Assembly: GCA_030612495.1 (NCBI GenBank)
Contig: JAUWNT010000007.1
Span: forward strand, 1-24,505
Source: Candidatus Aminicenantota bacterium
GTDB lineage: Bacteria; Acidobacteriota; Aminicenantia; UBA2199
Direction of reading: 5' to 3'
Length of the DNA: 24,505 nt
Both the position numbers and the translations under genes were made by a program. The notes below the pieces were generated by a model that worked only from the letters and a program-made list of their open reading frames with translations, did not search any database and had not been told where the DNA came from. Shown piece after piece: positions 1-7,655 of this stretch (position 1 is the first letter of the stretch; each line of letters starts with the position of its first letter).

Positions 1-125
1 TAGATGAATATTTAAAACTACAGGGAAGATTTCGTCATCTTAAGGAAGATGGTTATAAATTCATTCAAAAAAATGTTGAGTATGAATGGGAGCTTTTAAA
101 GAAAAAAGTCGAGACATTTAAATAG
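1..125 (+). CDS. 2-oxoacid:ferredoxin oxidoreductase beta subunit, C-terminal fragment
   Basis: The last 40 codons of a gene that begins before the window; the frame starts at base 3 and ends at the TAG at 123-125. The visible residues include DEYLKLQGRFRHL followed by a basic and acidic helix-like tail. This pattern is typical of the extreme C-terminus of the thiamine-pyrophosphate-binding beta subunit of pyruvate- or 2-ketoisovalerate-type ferredoxin oxidoreductases, which decarboxylate 2-oxoacids to acyl-CoA and reduce ferredoxin in anaerobes. No catalytic residue is inside the window, so the substrate cannot be told. The call rests on this short tail alone. Confidence 0.6.
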   Translation, partial: DEYLKLQGRFRHLKEDGYKFIQKNVEYEWELLKKKVETFK

Positions 126-188
126 TTTTGTAAGATTTAAAGTTTTTTCTTAATCAATACTATATTAAATAGATTTTTAGGAGTAGAA

Positions 189-2717
189 ATGAGGTTTAAA
201 CTATTTTTTATTCTTTTTATTTTAAGCTTTTTGTCATTTTCTCATTTTTATATTTATTCAGAGAATTTACACTTACAAAAAATTGATAAATGGCTTGTTC
301 TGGGGCCTGCACAAATACCGGGTGTTGAAAAAGAAGTATTGAAAAGTGAAAAAAGTATATTGAAATTTAATTTTATCCCCTTGTCTTTGATGCGTCCATT
401 GAAAGGAGAAAGAGTGGAATGGCTTGGAAATAAAAAGCTGTATTGGAGGGTTTTTGAAAAACAGAGATTTAATCCTTCTAAAACTCAGATACTCTATTTT
501 GCAACGTACATTGAGAATTTCAAATGGCTTCAGACAAAATTGTTGATAAAGAATATAGATGTACCCATTTCTATTTTTCTTGATGGAAATTTAATTGAAA
601 CCTCAAAATCAGGGAATGAAATAAGTGCTGGTTTAAACCTTATAAACACAAAACACATTTTGATATTAAAAGTTGTTTTACCAAAAGATAAATCTTTTAG
701 ACTCAGTGCATTTTTAGAGAATAAGAAATCATTTGTGAATGAAATATCTTTAACCCCTTATCATAGACTTAATAAAGAAAATATTTTAAATATAAAAAAT
801 GTGAGAAGGACTTCTGTTTCTCCAGATGGGAAACTTGTAGCAGTTTTTTTAACACAAATAGAAGAAAAAAGAGAGGAAAAGCAAAGTTGGGTAGAGATTT
901 TGAGCACACAAACTGGTAGAACCCTTTTCTCATCAAAAAATCTTGCTAAAATAAAAGGGTTTAAATGGTTAAATAATTCAATTAGTTTCTCTTATATTAA
1001 AACTAAAAAAGAGATAAGTTCTGTCTTCATTTACAATTTAAATAATAATAGACAAAGATGTTTGATAAGAGAAATTAAAAATTTATCAAAGTTATGGTGG
1101 GCAAATAATAATTCATTTTTAATATATTCAGTTTATATACAAAGGAAAGACAAAGAGGGTTACAGAAATATTAAGGAGATTATTGATAGGGCTGGATTTT
1201 CCGGGCGTAAATATTCAATGTATATTTATTATACTGACGGAGGTGTGACACATAAAATTTCAGATTTTGAAGAAAATTTTGAATCTGTTTTTATAAGCCC
1301 GGATAGTAAAAAAGCCTTATTTATGAAGGAGATAAGTGATAACAAAAACAGGCCTTATCATAAATTCATTTCATATTTATTTTATGTAAATAGATTTCAT
1401 ATAAAAAAATTAATTGAAAGCAATTGGCTGTATAATGTTTCATGGTCTCCAGATTCAAAAAAATTGCTTGTACTTGGAGGTCCGTCATCATTTAAAGGGA
1501 TTGGCAATAAATTGAAGAAAGATATAATCCCAAATGATTATGACATACAGGCATTTTTATATGATTTAAATACAAAAAAAGCAAAGCCTATATCCAGAGA
1601 TTTTAATCCTTCAATTGATTTTGCATCCTGGAATTCTTTTAATAAAAATATACATTTCTGTGCTACAGATGGTTCTTGCACAAGGATTTTTAAGTTTTCT
1701 CAAAAAAAGAGAGTTTTTAAAAGAATTAATACTCCTGTTGAAGTTGTTAGGGCTGTTAGTTTTTCAAAATTAAAGAATATAGCTGTATATTGGGGCTCTG
1801 GTTGTTCAGAACCCTTTAAATTGTATAAGCTAAATTTATCTTCAGGTAAATCTGTAGTTTTGAAAGATTACAATAAAAAGGAATTTAAATATGTAAAGTT
1901 AGGAAGAGTTGAAAACTGGAATTTTAAAACTAAAGAGGGAAAAACGATAATAGGCAGGATATACTATCCTGTTAATTTTGATAAGAACAAGAAGTATCCA
2001 TGTATTGTATATTACTATGGAGGTACTTCACCAGTTACAAGAGATTTTGGGGGAAGATATCCGAAAAATTGGTATGCAGCAAAGGGCTATATAGTTTATG
2101 TATTACAACCAAGTGGAGCTATAGGGTTTGGCCAGGAATTTTCTTCTATTCATGTAAATGACTGGGGAAAAGTGACTTCAAAAGAGATTATTTATGGTGT
2201 GAAAGAGCTTATAAGATGTCATAAGTATATTGATCCAAAAAAAATTGGAGCAATAGGAGCTTCTTATGGTGGTTTTTTAACTCAATACCTTGCAACTCAA
2301 ACAGATATTTTTTCAGCTTTCATATCTCATGCAGGAATAAGTTCTTTAACAAGTTACTGGGGAGTTGGTGATTGGGGATATGACTATAGTGGGGTGGCAA
2401 CTGCAAACAGCTTCCCATGGAACAGGAAAGATATTTATGTTGGGCACAGTCCTCTATATATGGCTGACAGAATAAATAAACCTTTATTGTTATTGCATGG
2501 AAATGTTGATAACAATGTACCTCCAGGTGAAAGTTATCAGATGTTTGCTGCACTAAAACTTCTTGGAAAAGAAGTTGCATTGGTGACTTTTGAGGGAGAG
2601 CAACATTTTATTATGGGGTATAAAAAAAGGGTGCAGTGGATGCGAACAATAATTGCCTGGTTTGATAAATGGTTAAAAGATGAGCCAGAGCATTGGGATA
2701 ATATGTATAAAAAGTAA
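189..2717 (+). CDS. S9 family prolyl-oligopeptidase-type serine peptidase, secreted
   Basis: An 842-residue peptidase of the prolyl oligopeptidase/dipeptidyl aminopeptidase family, expected to cut short peptides outside the cytoplasm. Residues 1-24 form a hydrophobic signal peptide. Residues from about 200 to 560 contain repeated SPDGK, SPDSKK and WSPDSKK strands, the mark of the beta-propeller that gates the active site. The C-terminal alpha/beta-hydrolase domain holds the catalytic triad: Ser692 in GASYGGF, Asp774 in HGNVDNNVP and His806 in GEQHF. The ATG is preceded by AGGAG at 178-182 with good spacing. The length is a little above the usual S9 size because of about 170 residues between the signal peptide and the propeller. 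It lies 63 bases after the oxidoreductase gene and converges with fabH. Exact cleavage specificity cannot be read from the sequence. Confidence 0.93.
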   Translation: MRFKLFFILFILSFLSFSHFYIYSENLHLQKIDKWLVLGPAQIPGVEKEVLKSEKSILKFNFIPLSLMRPLKGERVEWLGNKKLYWRVFEKQRFNPSKTQILYFATYIENFKWLQTKLLIKNIDVPISIFLDGNLIETSKSGNEISAGLNLINTKHILILKVVLPKDKSFRLSAFLENKKSFVNEISLTPYHRLNKENILNIKNVRRTSVSPDGKLVAVFLTQIEEKREEKQSWVEILSTQTGRTLFSSKNLAKIKGFKWLNNSISFSYIKTKKEISSVFIYNLNNNRQRCLIREIKNLSKLWWANNNSFLIYSVYIQRKDKEGYRNIKEIIDRAGFSGRKYSMYIYYTDGGVTHKISDFEENFESVFISPDSKKALFMKEISDNKNRPYHKFISYLFYVNRFHIKKLIESNWLYNVSWSPDSKKLLVLGGPSSFKGIGNKLKKDIIPNDYDIQAFLYDLNTKKAKPISRDFNPSIDFASWNSFNKNIHFCATDGSCTRIFKFSQKKRVFKRINTPVEVVRAVSFSKLKNIAVYWGSGCSEPFKLYKLNLSSGKSVVLKDYNKKEFKYVKLGRVENWNFKTKEGKTIIGRIYYPVNFDKNKKYPCIVYYYGGTSPVTRDFGGRYPKNWYAAKGYIVYVLQPSGAIGFGQEFSSIHVNDWGKVTSKEIIYGVKELIRCHKYIDPKKIGAIGASYGGFLTQYLATQTDIFSAFISHAGISSLTSYWGVGDWGYDYSGVATANSFPWNRKDIYVGHSPLYMADRINKPLLLLHGNVDNNVPPGESYQMFAALKLLGKEVALVTFEGEQHFIMGYKKRVQWMRTIIAWFDKWLKDEPEHWDNMYKK

Positions 2718-2792
2718 AGTATTATAACTAATTTATATTTACAGACACATTTTATTATTTAGAAAAATTTAATAGGATTCTTTGTTTATTTG

Positions 2793-3773
2793 TTAAAATT
2801 TAACTACTATTCCTGCCCAGGTTAAACCTCCTCCGAAAGCTGACATTAAAACATTGTCACCAGGTTTTATTCTACCTGCTTTTTTGGCTTGGTCAAGAGC
2901 TATTGGTATAGTCGCAGAAGAAATATTTGCGATTTTATCTATGTTTATAAAGGTTTTTTCCAAAGGAATTTTTGCCCTTTCTATTGTTGCTTCTATTATT
3001 CTTATATTTGCTTGATGAGGTATATAGAGATCAACATCTTCACCAGTTAAATTTGCAAGCTCAAGAGCCTTTATTGCTGCTTCTTGCATCTTTAAAACCG
3101 CATGCTTGAAAATCTTATTGCCTTCCATATAAATAGCGTGTAATTTTTTATCAACTGTTTCATGAGTTGCTGGCATTGCACTTCCGCCAGCAGGTTGCTT
3201 TAATAAATCTCCCAGGTTTCCGTCTGCACCCCAATATGTTGATAGAATTCCTTTATCTTCATCTGTTGGACCTAAAACAACAGCACCTGCACCATCACCA
3301 AACAGTACACATGTATTCCTATCTTCCCAGTTCATAATTCTTGTCATAATTTCAGCACCTGCTACTAAAACTTTTTTTGCAGCTCCGCTTTTAATAAAAG
3401 AGTCAGCTACTATCAATCCATATAGAAATCCGGAACATGCTGCACTTATATCAAAAGATGGAATTGGTTTGATTCCTAATTTTTTTTGTACCCAATTCGC
3501 TGTTGAAGGATATGCATTATCACTTGAAATTGTACCTACAATAATTAAATCAATATCCTCCTTATTGATTTTAGCATCTTCAATAGCTTTTTTTGAGGCT
3601 TCAACAACAAGATCAGATGTTGCTTGATCTTTTGCAGCAAAATGTCTCTCTTTTATTCCTGTTCGCGTAGTTATCCATTCATCTGAAGTATCAACCATTT
3701 TTTCCCAATCTTTATTTGTTACTATTTTTTCAGGTAAATAAGAGCCTGTTCCTAAAATTTCTGTTCTGATCAC
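2793..3773 (-). CDS. fabH: beta-ketoacyl-ACP synthase III
   Basis: KAS III starts each round of type II fatty acid synthesis in the cytoplasm by condensing acetyl-CoA (or a branched acyl-CoA) with malonyl-ACP. The 326-residue length is standard. The catalytic triad is complete: Cys113 in DISAACSGF, His253 in IPHQANIRI and Asn283 in IANISSATIP. The N-terminal ILGTGSYLP and DEWITTRTGIKER blocks are also typical. The start is a GTG that overlaps the TGA stop of the upstream lipoprotein gene (GTGA), so the two are very likely co-transcribed and translationally coupled. No other fatty-acid synthesis gene is nearby, so this is a detached fabH rather than part of a fab cluster. Confidence 0.96.
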   Translation of the reverse strand: MIRTEILGTGSYLPEKIVTNKDWEKMVDTSDEWITTRTGIKERHFAAKDQATSDLVVEASKKAIEDAKINKEDIDLIIVGTISSDNAYPSTANWVQKKLGIKPIPSFDISAACSGFLYGLIVADSFIKSGAAKKVLVAGAEIMTRIMNWEDRNTCVLFGDGAGAVVLGPTDEDKGILSTYWGADGNLGDLLKQPAGGSAMPATHETVDKKLHAIYMEGNKIFKHAVLKMQEAAIKALELANLTGEDVDLYIPHQANIRIIEATIERAKIPLEKTFINIDKIANISSATIPIALDQAKKAGRIKPGDNVLMSAFGGGLTWAGIVVKF

Positions 3774-4660
3774 TTTAATGCCTCTCTAAAGTAGAGAAAA
3801 TATATTTGTATACCAAGTTCTCTATTATCCTTAGTAGCAGGATTTGTTGTTGAAGGCACAAATGTTTTGTCTGTTTCAATGGTTAATTTAAATTCATAAT
3901 CATTACCCATTTGTTCAGGCGAAATAATATACTTTCTTTTAAACTTCGCGGTTTCAGGAATAAATTCAAACTCTTCATTTAATATTTTATCATTTATTTT
4001 TATAATAACTTTTTGATCTTTAAATTTAGATTTGTTAACACCACCTCTGATTATTAAAACTGATTCCTTTTTTGGGTTTTCAATAATACATACTGCTTTT
4101 CTGGTTGTCCATTTCCATTTTCTTTCGTCCGGGTTTTTTATTTGAATATTTGTTTCTATATTATTCCAACCTTCAGAATAAAGTATTTCCGGAGCAGTTA
4201 CAGAAGCAGGTTGAATATTCAATATTTTTTTATATAGAATTATTTTATTTTCGGGGCTTTTCGGATCATATAATCCAACTGTTAGTTTGATCTCTTCATA
4301 TCCCTCAAAATCAATATCGATTTCATCAAGGAATTTAGGTATAAATATCTCTCTTGAATACTCAAATTTGTCTCCCTTTTTCCATTTTGATGTATCTATC
4401 TCTGGAATATGATCATCCTGGAGAAGCATCTCTTTATTTTTTAAACGCCATAAATGAACAAAAACAGTATAATCTTTTTTTAGGCTGGAAAATTTTTCAG
4501 TCAGGTTATAACTATAATTTATTTTAGCATATAAAAAATCTGTTATGGTTTTTGGTAAAATTTCTAATTTTAATTTTATTCCTTTGTTCTCTGTTTTTTC
4601 CCCACAGGAAGAAAAGAAAAATAGTGCTAAAATTAAAACTGCGTAAATTTTGATTTTCAT
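3770..4660 (-). CDS. hypothetical lipoprotein
   Basis: A 296-residue exported lipoprotein of unknown function. The N-terminus is a clear lipoprotein signal: a hydrophobic stretch ending in the lipobox FSSC, with Cys19 as the lipidated residue, then a charged linker. The rest is rich in beta-strand patterns. One block near residues 165-200 (GWNNIE, then WKWTTRKAV and a run ending RGGVN) resembles the W-rich 'RWT/WTS' beta-sandwich modules seen in some surface proteins, but this is only a visual likeness. The ATG has an AAGGAGG site 7 bases upstream on the minus strand. It is the first gene of a two-gene unit with fabH, overlapping it by 4 bases. Confidence 0.8.
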   Translation of the reverse strand: MKIKIYAVLILALFFFSSCGEKTENKGIKLKLEILPKTITDFLYAKINYSYNLTEKFSSLKKDYTVFVHLWRLKNKEMLLQDDHIPEIDTSKWKKGDKFEYSREIFIPKFLDEIDIDFEGYEEIKLTVGLYDPKSPENKIILYKKILNIQPASVTAPEILYSEGWNNIETNIQIKNPDERKWKWTTRKAVCIIENPKKESVLIIRGGVNKSKFKDQKVIIKINDKILNEEFEFIPETAKFKRKYIISPEQMGNDYEFKLTIETDKTFVPSTTNPATKDNRELGIQIYFLYFREALK

Positions 4661-4846
4661 TAAACATCCTCCTTTTATACTTTTATTTTAGCTTTATATT
4701 CTAAAATAGTTAAATTACCATAATTGGACTTATAAATCAAATTCTATTTTTTTCTTTAAGTGTTATAATTTTTTTCAAGTAAGGCTTTACTTTTAAATAT
4801 TTATTTTGTATCATTTACTTTATTAATATTATGAATGGAGGTATGA
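4661..4846. promoter_or_regulatory. divergent intergenic region between lipoprotein-fabH and the solute-binding protein gene
   Basis: This 186-base AT-rich gap must hold the start signals for both divergent units. Ribosome binding sites are clear at both ends: AAGGAGG reading left before the lipoprotein gene and GGAGG at 4837-4841 reading right. On the plus strand TATAAT occurs at 4764-4769, but no convincing -35 box lies 16-18 bases before it. I cannot place either promoter firmly. Confidence 0.3.
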
Positions 4847-5686
4847 ATGATAAAAAAGAATAATTTTAAAAAAAGTGCTGTTTTTTATTTTACGATATTT
4901 ATATCTTTTATATTCCTAACTTCTTTTCTGGCTTTTAGTAAGTCTGATGCTAAGTCAAAAAAAGTATTGACAAAAATTGAAAAAATAAAGGATGCTGGAA
5001 AGATTGTGGTTGGAACAAGTGCTGATTACCCTCCATATGAGTTTCATTTATTGAATAGTAAAGAAGAAGAGATCGTGGGACTTGATATTGATATAGCTAA
5101 GGTGATTGCTGAGAAATTGGGCGTAAAGTTAGAAATTAAGGATATTACTTTCAGTAAATTAATTAATACTCTTGATTCTGAAGAAGTTGATATAGTAATT
5201 GCTGGTTTGACCCCAACTGAAAAGCGTAAAAAAGTGGTTGATTTTTCCGAAGTCTATTATCAGGCAATACAGAATATGCTTATAAGGGTTGAAGATACTG
5301 AAAAAATCACATGTATAGCTGATTTAAGAGGTAAGAAAGTAGGAACTCAAAAAGGCTCTATTCAAGAAGATATCGCACGTAATAAAATATCAGGAGCAGA
5401 GTTTATTGAAAAGGGAACAATAAATGAGTTAATCACAGATCTAAAAACTGGTGGCATTGATGCTATTATTGTAGAAAAGCCTGTTGCTGAATCGTATGTA
5501 CTCAGAAATAAATCTTTAATTAATATTGAATGTAAGGCAGAAGAAGATGTGTTGGGTTCTGCAATTGCTGTAAAAAAAGGAAACTCCGCATTATTAAATA
5601 AAATAAATGAAATACTTCAAGATTTAAAAAAAGAGCATAAGATAATAGAGTTTGTTAAAGAAGCAAATATTTTGATGGGCAAATAA
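4847..5686 (+). CDS. family 3 extracellular solute-binding protein (amino-acid ABC transporter type)
   Basis: A 279-residue periplasmic binding protein of the SBP_bac_3 family, which captures polar amino acids or related small ligands for ABC import. A hydrophobic export segment covers residues 10-31. The mature protein begins with the family's first strand (VVGTSADYPPYEF), followed by GLDIDIAKVIAEKLG and by DIVIAGLTPTEKRKKVVDFS, in which Arg107 is in the usual place of the arginine that grips the ligand carboxylate in this family. The second lobe has GKKVGTQKGSIQE. Of two close ATGs, the one at 4847 has the better spacing from GGAGG (4837-4841). No permease or ATPase gene is adjacent, so it either works with a transporter encoded elsewhere or acts as a sensor. 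Its ligand is unknown. Confidence 0.9.
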   Translation: MIKKNNFKKSAVFYFTIFISFIFLTSFLAFSKSDAKSKKVLTKIEKIKDAGKIVVGTSADYPPYEFHLLNSKEEEIVGLDIDIAKVIAEKLGVKLEIKDITFSKLINTLDSEEVDIVIAGLTPTEKRKKVVDFSEVYYQAIQNMLIRVEDTEKITCIADLRGKKVGTQKGSIQEDIARNKISGAEFIEKGTINELITDLKTGGIDAIIVEKPVAESYVLRNKSLINIECKAEEDVLGSAIAVKKGNSALLNKINEILQDLKKEHKIIEFVKEANILMGK

Positions 5687-5705
5687 TTAACTTAAATTAA
5701 TTATT
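5682..5705 (+). terminator. weak AT-only hairpin at the end of the solute-binding protein gene
   Basis: A perfect 9-bp inverted repeat, AATAATTAA and TTAATTATT with a 6-base loop, overlaps the TAA stop. It has no G or C in the stem and the run after it is A-rich before it turns T-rich, so it would be a weak terminator at best. It separates this gene from the arsR promoter. Confidence 0.25.
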
Positions 5706-5741
5706 AAAAAATCAATTTTCTCTCTTTTCTACATTTTTTTG

Positions 5742-5770
5742 TTGACATTTTAAATAAAACATAATACAAT
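5742..5770 (+). promoter_or_regulatory. sigma-70 type promoter of the arsenic operon
   Basis: A perfect -35 box TTGACA (5742-5747), a 17-base spacer and a near-perfect -10 box TACAAT (5765-5770). The predicted transcription start, around 5777, is only about 10 bases before the GTG start of arsR, so the leader is extremely short. The candidate ArsR operator begins at the last two bases of the -10 box, well placed for repression. Confidence 0.8.
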
Positions 5771-5790
5771 ATCGGTAGGTGGCGATGTGC
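5769..5790 (+). promoter_or_regulatory. candidate ArsR operator 1
   Basis: An imperfect dyad ATATCG (5769-5774), 8 bases, CGATGT (5783-5788), covering the end of the -10 box, the likely transcription start and the GTG start codon of arsR. A second copy that matches it at 17 of 22 positions lies before the permease gene (6146-6167). Autorepression by ArsR at such a site is known for the family; the assignment here is inferred from the paired sites and their position. Confidence 0.55.
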
Positions 5791-6128
5791 TGAAAAAATT
5801 AGAGAAGATATTTAAGGCATTAGGTGATAAAAACCGCTTAAGGATTATCAATATATTATCACAAAGATCTTTATGTGTTTGTGAAATCAATTCCATACTG
5901 CCATTATCTCAATCTACCATTTCAGGTCATCTGAGAGTTTTAAAAGATGCAGAACTTGTTGAAGATGAAAAAAACGGATTTTGGGTTGAATATAGTTTGA
6001 ATCACAATCATCCATTGATAGCTGAAATATTAGAAATAGTAGAAAGTATTTTATTAAAAGATCAGTTATTATCAAAAGATAGAGAAATGTCTTTAAAGGT
6101 TGATAGAATGCAAATATGTAAAAAGTAA
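5787..6128 (+). CDS. arsR: ArsR family arsenite-responsive repressor
   Basis: A 113-residue winged-helix repressor that releases DNA when it binds As(III). The N-terminal helix (KIFKALGDKNRLRIINIL) is classic for the ArsR/SmtB family. Residues 28-56 form the helix-turn-helix, with the recognition helix SQSTISGHLRVL, and DEKNGFWVEYSL is the wing. The CVC pair (Cys30, Cys32) sits at the start of the DNA-binding region as in the plasmid R773-type ArsR, which supports arsenite or antimonite as inducer. A third Cys (Cys111), two residues from the C-terminal end, could complete a three-thiol site. The start is GTG, preceded by GGTGG; no good alternative exists. It is the first gene of the arsenic operon, directly behind a strong promoter. 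Confidence 0.95.
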   Translation: MLKKLEKIFKALGDKNRLRIINILSQRSLCVCEINSILPLSQSTISGHLRVLKDAELVEDEKNGFWVEYSLNHNHPLIAEILEIVESILLKDQLLSKDREMSLKVDRMQICKK

Positions 6129-6141
6129 AAAATTTTATCTC

Positions 6142-6169
6142 CTGCATATCGCTATATGGGGATATGCAG
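6142..6169 (+). promoter_or_regulatory. candidate ArsR operator 2 / inverted repeat before the permease gene
   Basis: A perfect 9-bp inverted repeat, CTGCATATC (6142-6150) and GATATGCAG (6161-6169), with a 10-base centre. Its core (6146-6167) matches the site at the arsR promoter at 17 of 22 positions, with the same dyad spacing (ATATCG-N8-GGATAT). It ends about 10 bases before the permease ribosome binding site GGAG (6179-6182). I see no good promoter just upstream, so it may act with operator 1 by looping or as a roadblock, or as an mRNA hairpin that tunes arsR against the downstream genes. Confidence 0.5.
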
Positions 6170-6190
6170 TGATGCGATGGAGCTTTTTAA

Positions 6191-7360
6191 ATGAAAGAAT
6201 GGAAAAAATTCTTATTTTTATTGATTATATTTCTTGTTTGTTATTTTTTTCCTATTAATATCATCCCGTTTAAAGGGCCAATTTTTGAGGCGCTTGCATT
6301 AGTACAATGGTATGCGCGTGAACATGTTTTGCTTTGCTTAGTTCCTGCATTTTTTATAGCAGGTGCAATTTCGGTTTTTTTGAGTCAGGCCTCTGTAATT
6401 AAATATTTTGGTTCTGATGCAAATAAATTCCTTTCTTATGGGGTTGCTTCTGTGTCTGGGACTATTCTTGCTGTTTGTTCATGTACAGTGTTACCATTAT
6501 TTTCAGGAATTCATAAGAGAGGTGCTGGATTGGGACCAGCAATAGCATTTCTCTATTCTGGACCAGCAATAAATATCTTAGCAATCATTATGACTGCACG
6601 TGTTCTCGGCTTTGAGCTTGGCATTGCCAGAGCAGTTGGAGCTGTAGTATTTAGCGTTATTATTGGATTATGTATGCATTTTATATTTTTAAAAGAAGAA
6701 AAAAATCGTTACAAAGAGGGGGGACTTCAATTTGGTATAGTCGAAGAAGAAAGACCATTATGGGAGAATGCTTTATATTTTATCTCTATGATTGGCATCC
6801 TGATTTTTGCTAACTGGGGAAAACCTCAATCTAATAATGTGGGCCTTTGGTCTCTTATCTTCAGGTATAAATGGTGGATCACTATTATCTTTTTAATTGC
6901 ATTGATAATTATTCTTTTCCAATGGTTTAAAAAACAAGAGCTTAGTGTTTGGACTATGGCTTCATGGAATTTTTCAAAACAAATCCTTCCATTGCTATTA
7001 TTAGGTGTTTTAGCAGCAGGGTTACTGTTGGGACGTCCAAACCATGAGGGATTGATTCCCTCATATATTATAAAGGATTTAGTTGGAGGAAACTCAATTT
7101 TTGCAAACTTTTTTTCTTCAATAGTTGGAGCTTTTATGTACTTCGCTACTCTTACTGAAGTACCAATACTGGAAGGTCTAATAGGAGCTGGGATGGGCAA
7201 GGGACCTGCTCTGGCATTACTGTTAGCTGGCCCAGCTTTAAGCCTGCCCAATATGTTGGTTATACGTGGTGTGATAGGTACAAAAAAAACAACGATATAT
7301 ATTGGGCTAGTCGTTATTATGGCAACGATTAGCGGAGTAATCTATGGATCATTTTTTTAA
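6191..7360 (+). CDS. arsP: ArsP-type permease (UPF0718/DUF318 family)
   Basis: A 389-residue multi-spanning membrane protein of the ArsP_1 permease family. Characterised members export trivalent organoarsenicals; others in ars operons are presumed arsenite permeases. The signature region is present: Cys96 and Cys98 in AVCSCTVLPLFSGIHKRGAG, followed by GPAIAFLYSGPAINILAI, and a mirrored second half with TLTEVPILEGLIGAGMGKGP and LLAGPALSLPNM. The CSC pair would be suited to thiol capture of As(III). A hydrophilic loop spans about residues 168-190. The ATG has GGAG 8 bases upstream and follows arsR by 62 bases containing the operator-like palindrome. Whether the substrate is inorganic or organic arsenic cannot be decided from the sequence, and the gene symbol rests on family and context. 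Confidence 0.87.
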   Translation: MKEWKKFLFLLIIFLVCYFFPINIIPFKGPIFEALALVQWYAREHVLLCLVPAFFIAGAISVFLSQASVIKYFGSDANKFLSYGVASVSGTILAVCSCTVLPLFSGIHKRGAGLGPAIAFLYSGPAINILAIIMTARVLGFELGIARAVGAVVFSVIIGLCMHFIFLKEEKNRYKEGGLQFGIVEEERPLWENALYFISMIGILIFANWGKPQSNNVGLWSLIFRYKWWITIIFLIALIIILFQWFKKQELSVWTMASWNFSKQILPLLLLGVLAAGLLLGRPNHEGLIPSYIIKDLVGGNSIFANFFSSIVGAFMYFATLTEVPILEGLIGAGMGKGPALALLLAGPALSLPNMLVIRGVIGTKKTTIYIGLVVIMATISGVIYGSFF

Positions 7361-7377
7361 ATAAATAGGAGGTAATA

Positions 7378-7611
7378 ATGAAAGATATTAAAATCCTTGG
7401 AACTGGATGCCCCAAGTGCAAAAAGTTAGAAGAATTGGCAGAGAAAGCAGCAAAAGAACTGGGTATTGATTATAGAATAGAAAAGGTGACTGAGCTCAAT
7501 GAAATAATGGATTTCGGTATTATGATTACACCAGCACTTGTAGTAAACGGTAAGGTTGAAATTGCTGGCAAAGTGCCAAAAACCGAAGATCTCAAAAAAA
7601 TATTGTCATAG
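7378..7611 (+). CDS. small thioredoxin-fold protein (redox-active disulfide protein 2 type)
   Basis: A 77-residue cytoplasmic thioredoxin/glutaredoxin-like protein of the TM0996/MTH895 family. The active-site CPKC is at residues 11-14 (LGTGCPKCKKL) and the conserved cis-proline is Pro52 in ITPALVVNGK. There is no signal sequence. Members are commonly found directly behind UPF0718 permease genes in arsenic operons, exactly as here, 17 bases after the permease with AGGAGGT as ribosome binding site. It probably supplies electrons or thiols to the arsenical pathway, either to the permease Cys pair or to CcdA encoded two genes downstream. The redox partner is inferred. Confidence 0.9.
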   Translation: MKDIKILGTGCPKCKKLEELAEKAAKELGIDYRIEKVTELNEIMDFGIMITPALVVNGKVEIAGKVPKTEDLKKILS

Positions 7612-7655
7612 AATGTATTCATTATGACAAAAAACTAAAATTTAAAGGAGGTAAA

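Noticed and set aside
2718..2792. Possible bidirectional terminator between the S9 peptidase and fabH
   Set aside because: The 75-base gap is AT-rich, but I found no convincing stem with a following T-run on either strand.
6826..7251. A 141-codon open frame on the minus strand within the permease gene
   Set aside because: It lies wholly inside the well-supported ArsP-type coding region, has low-complexity composition typical of an antisense frame, and no ribosome binding site.
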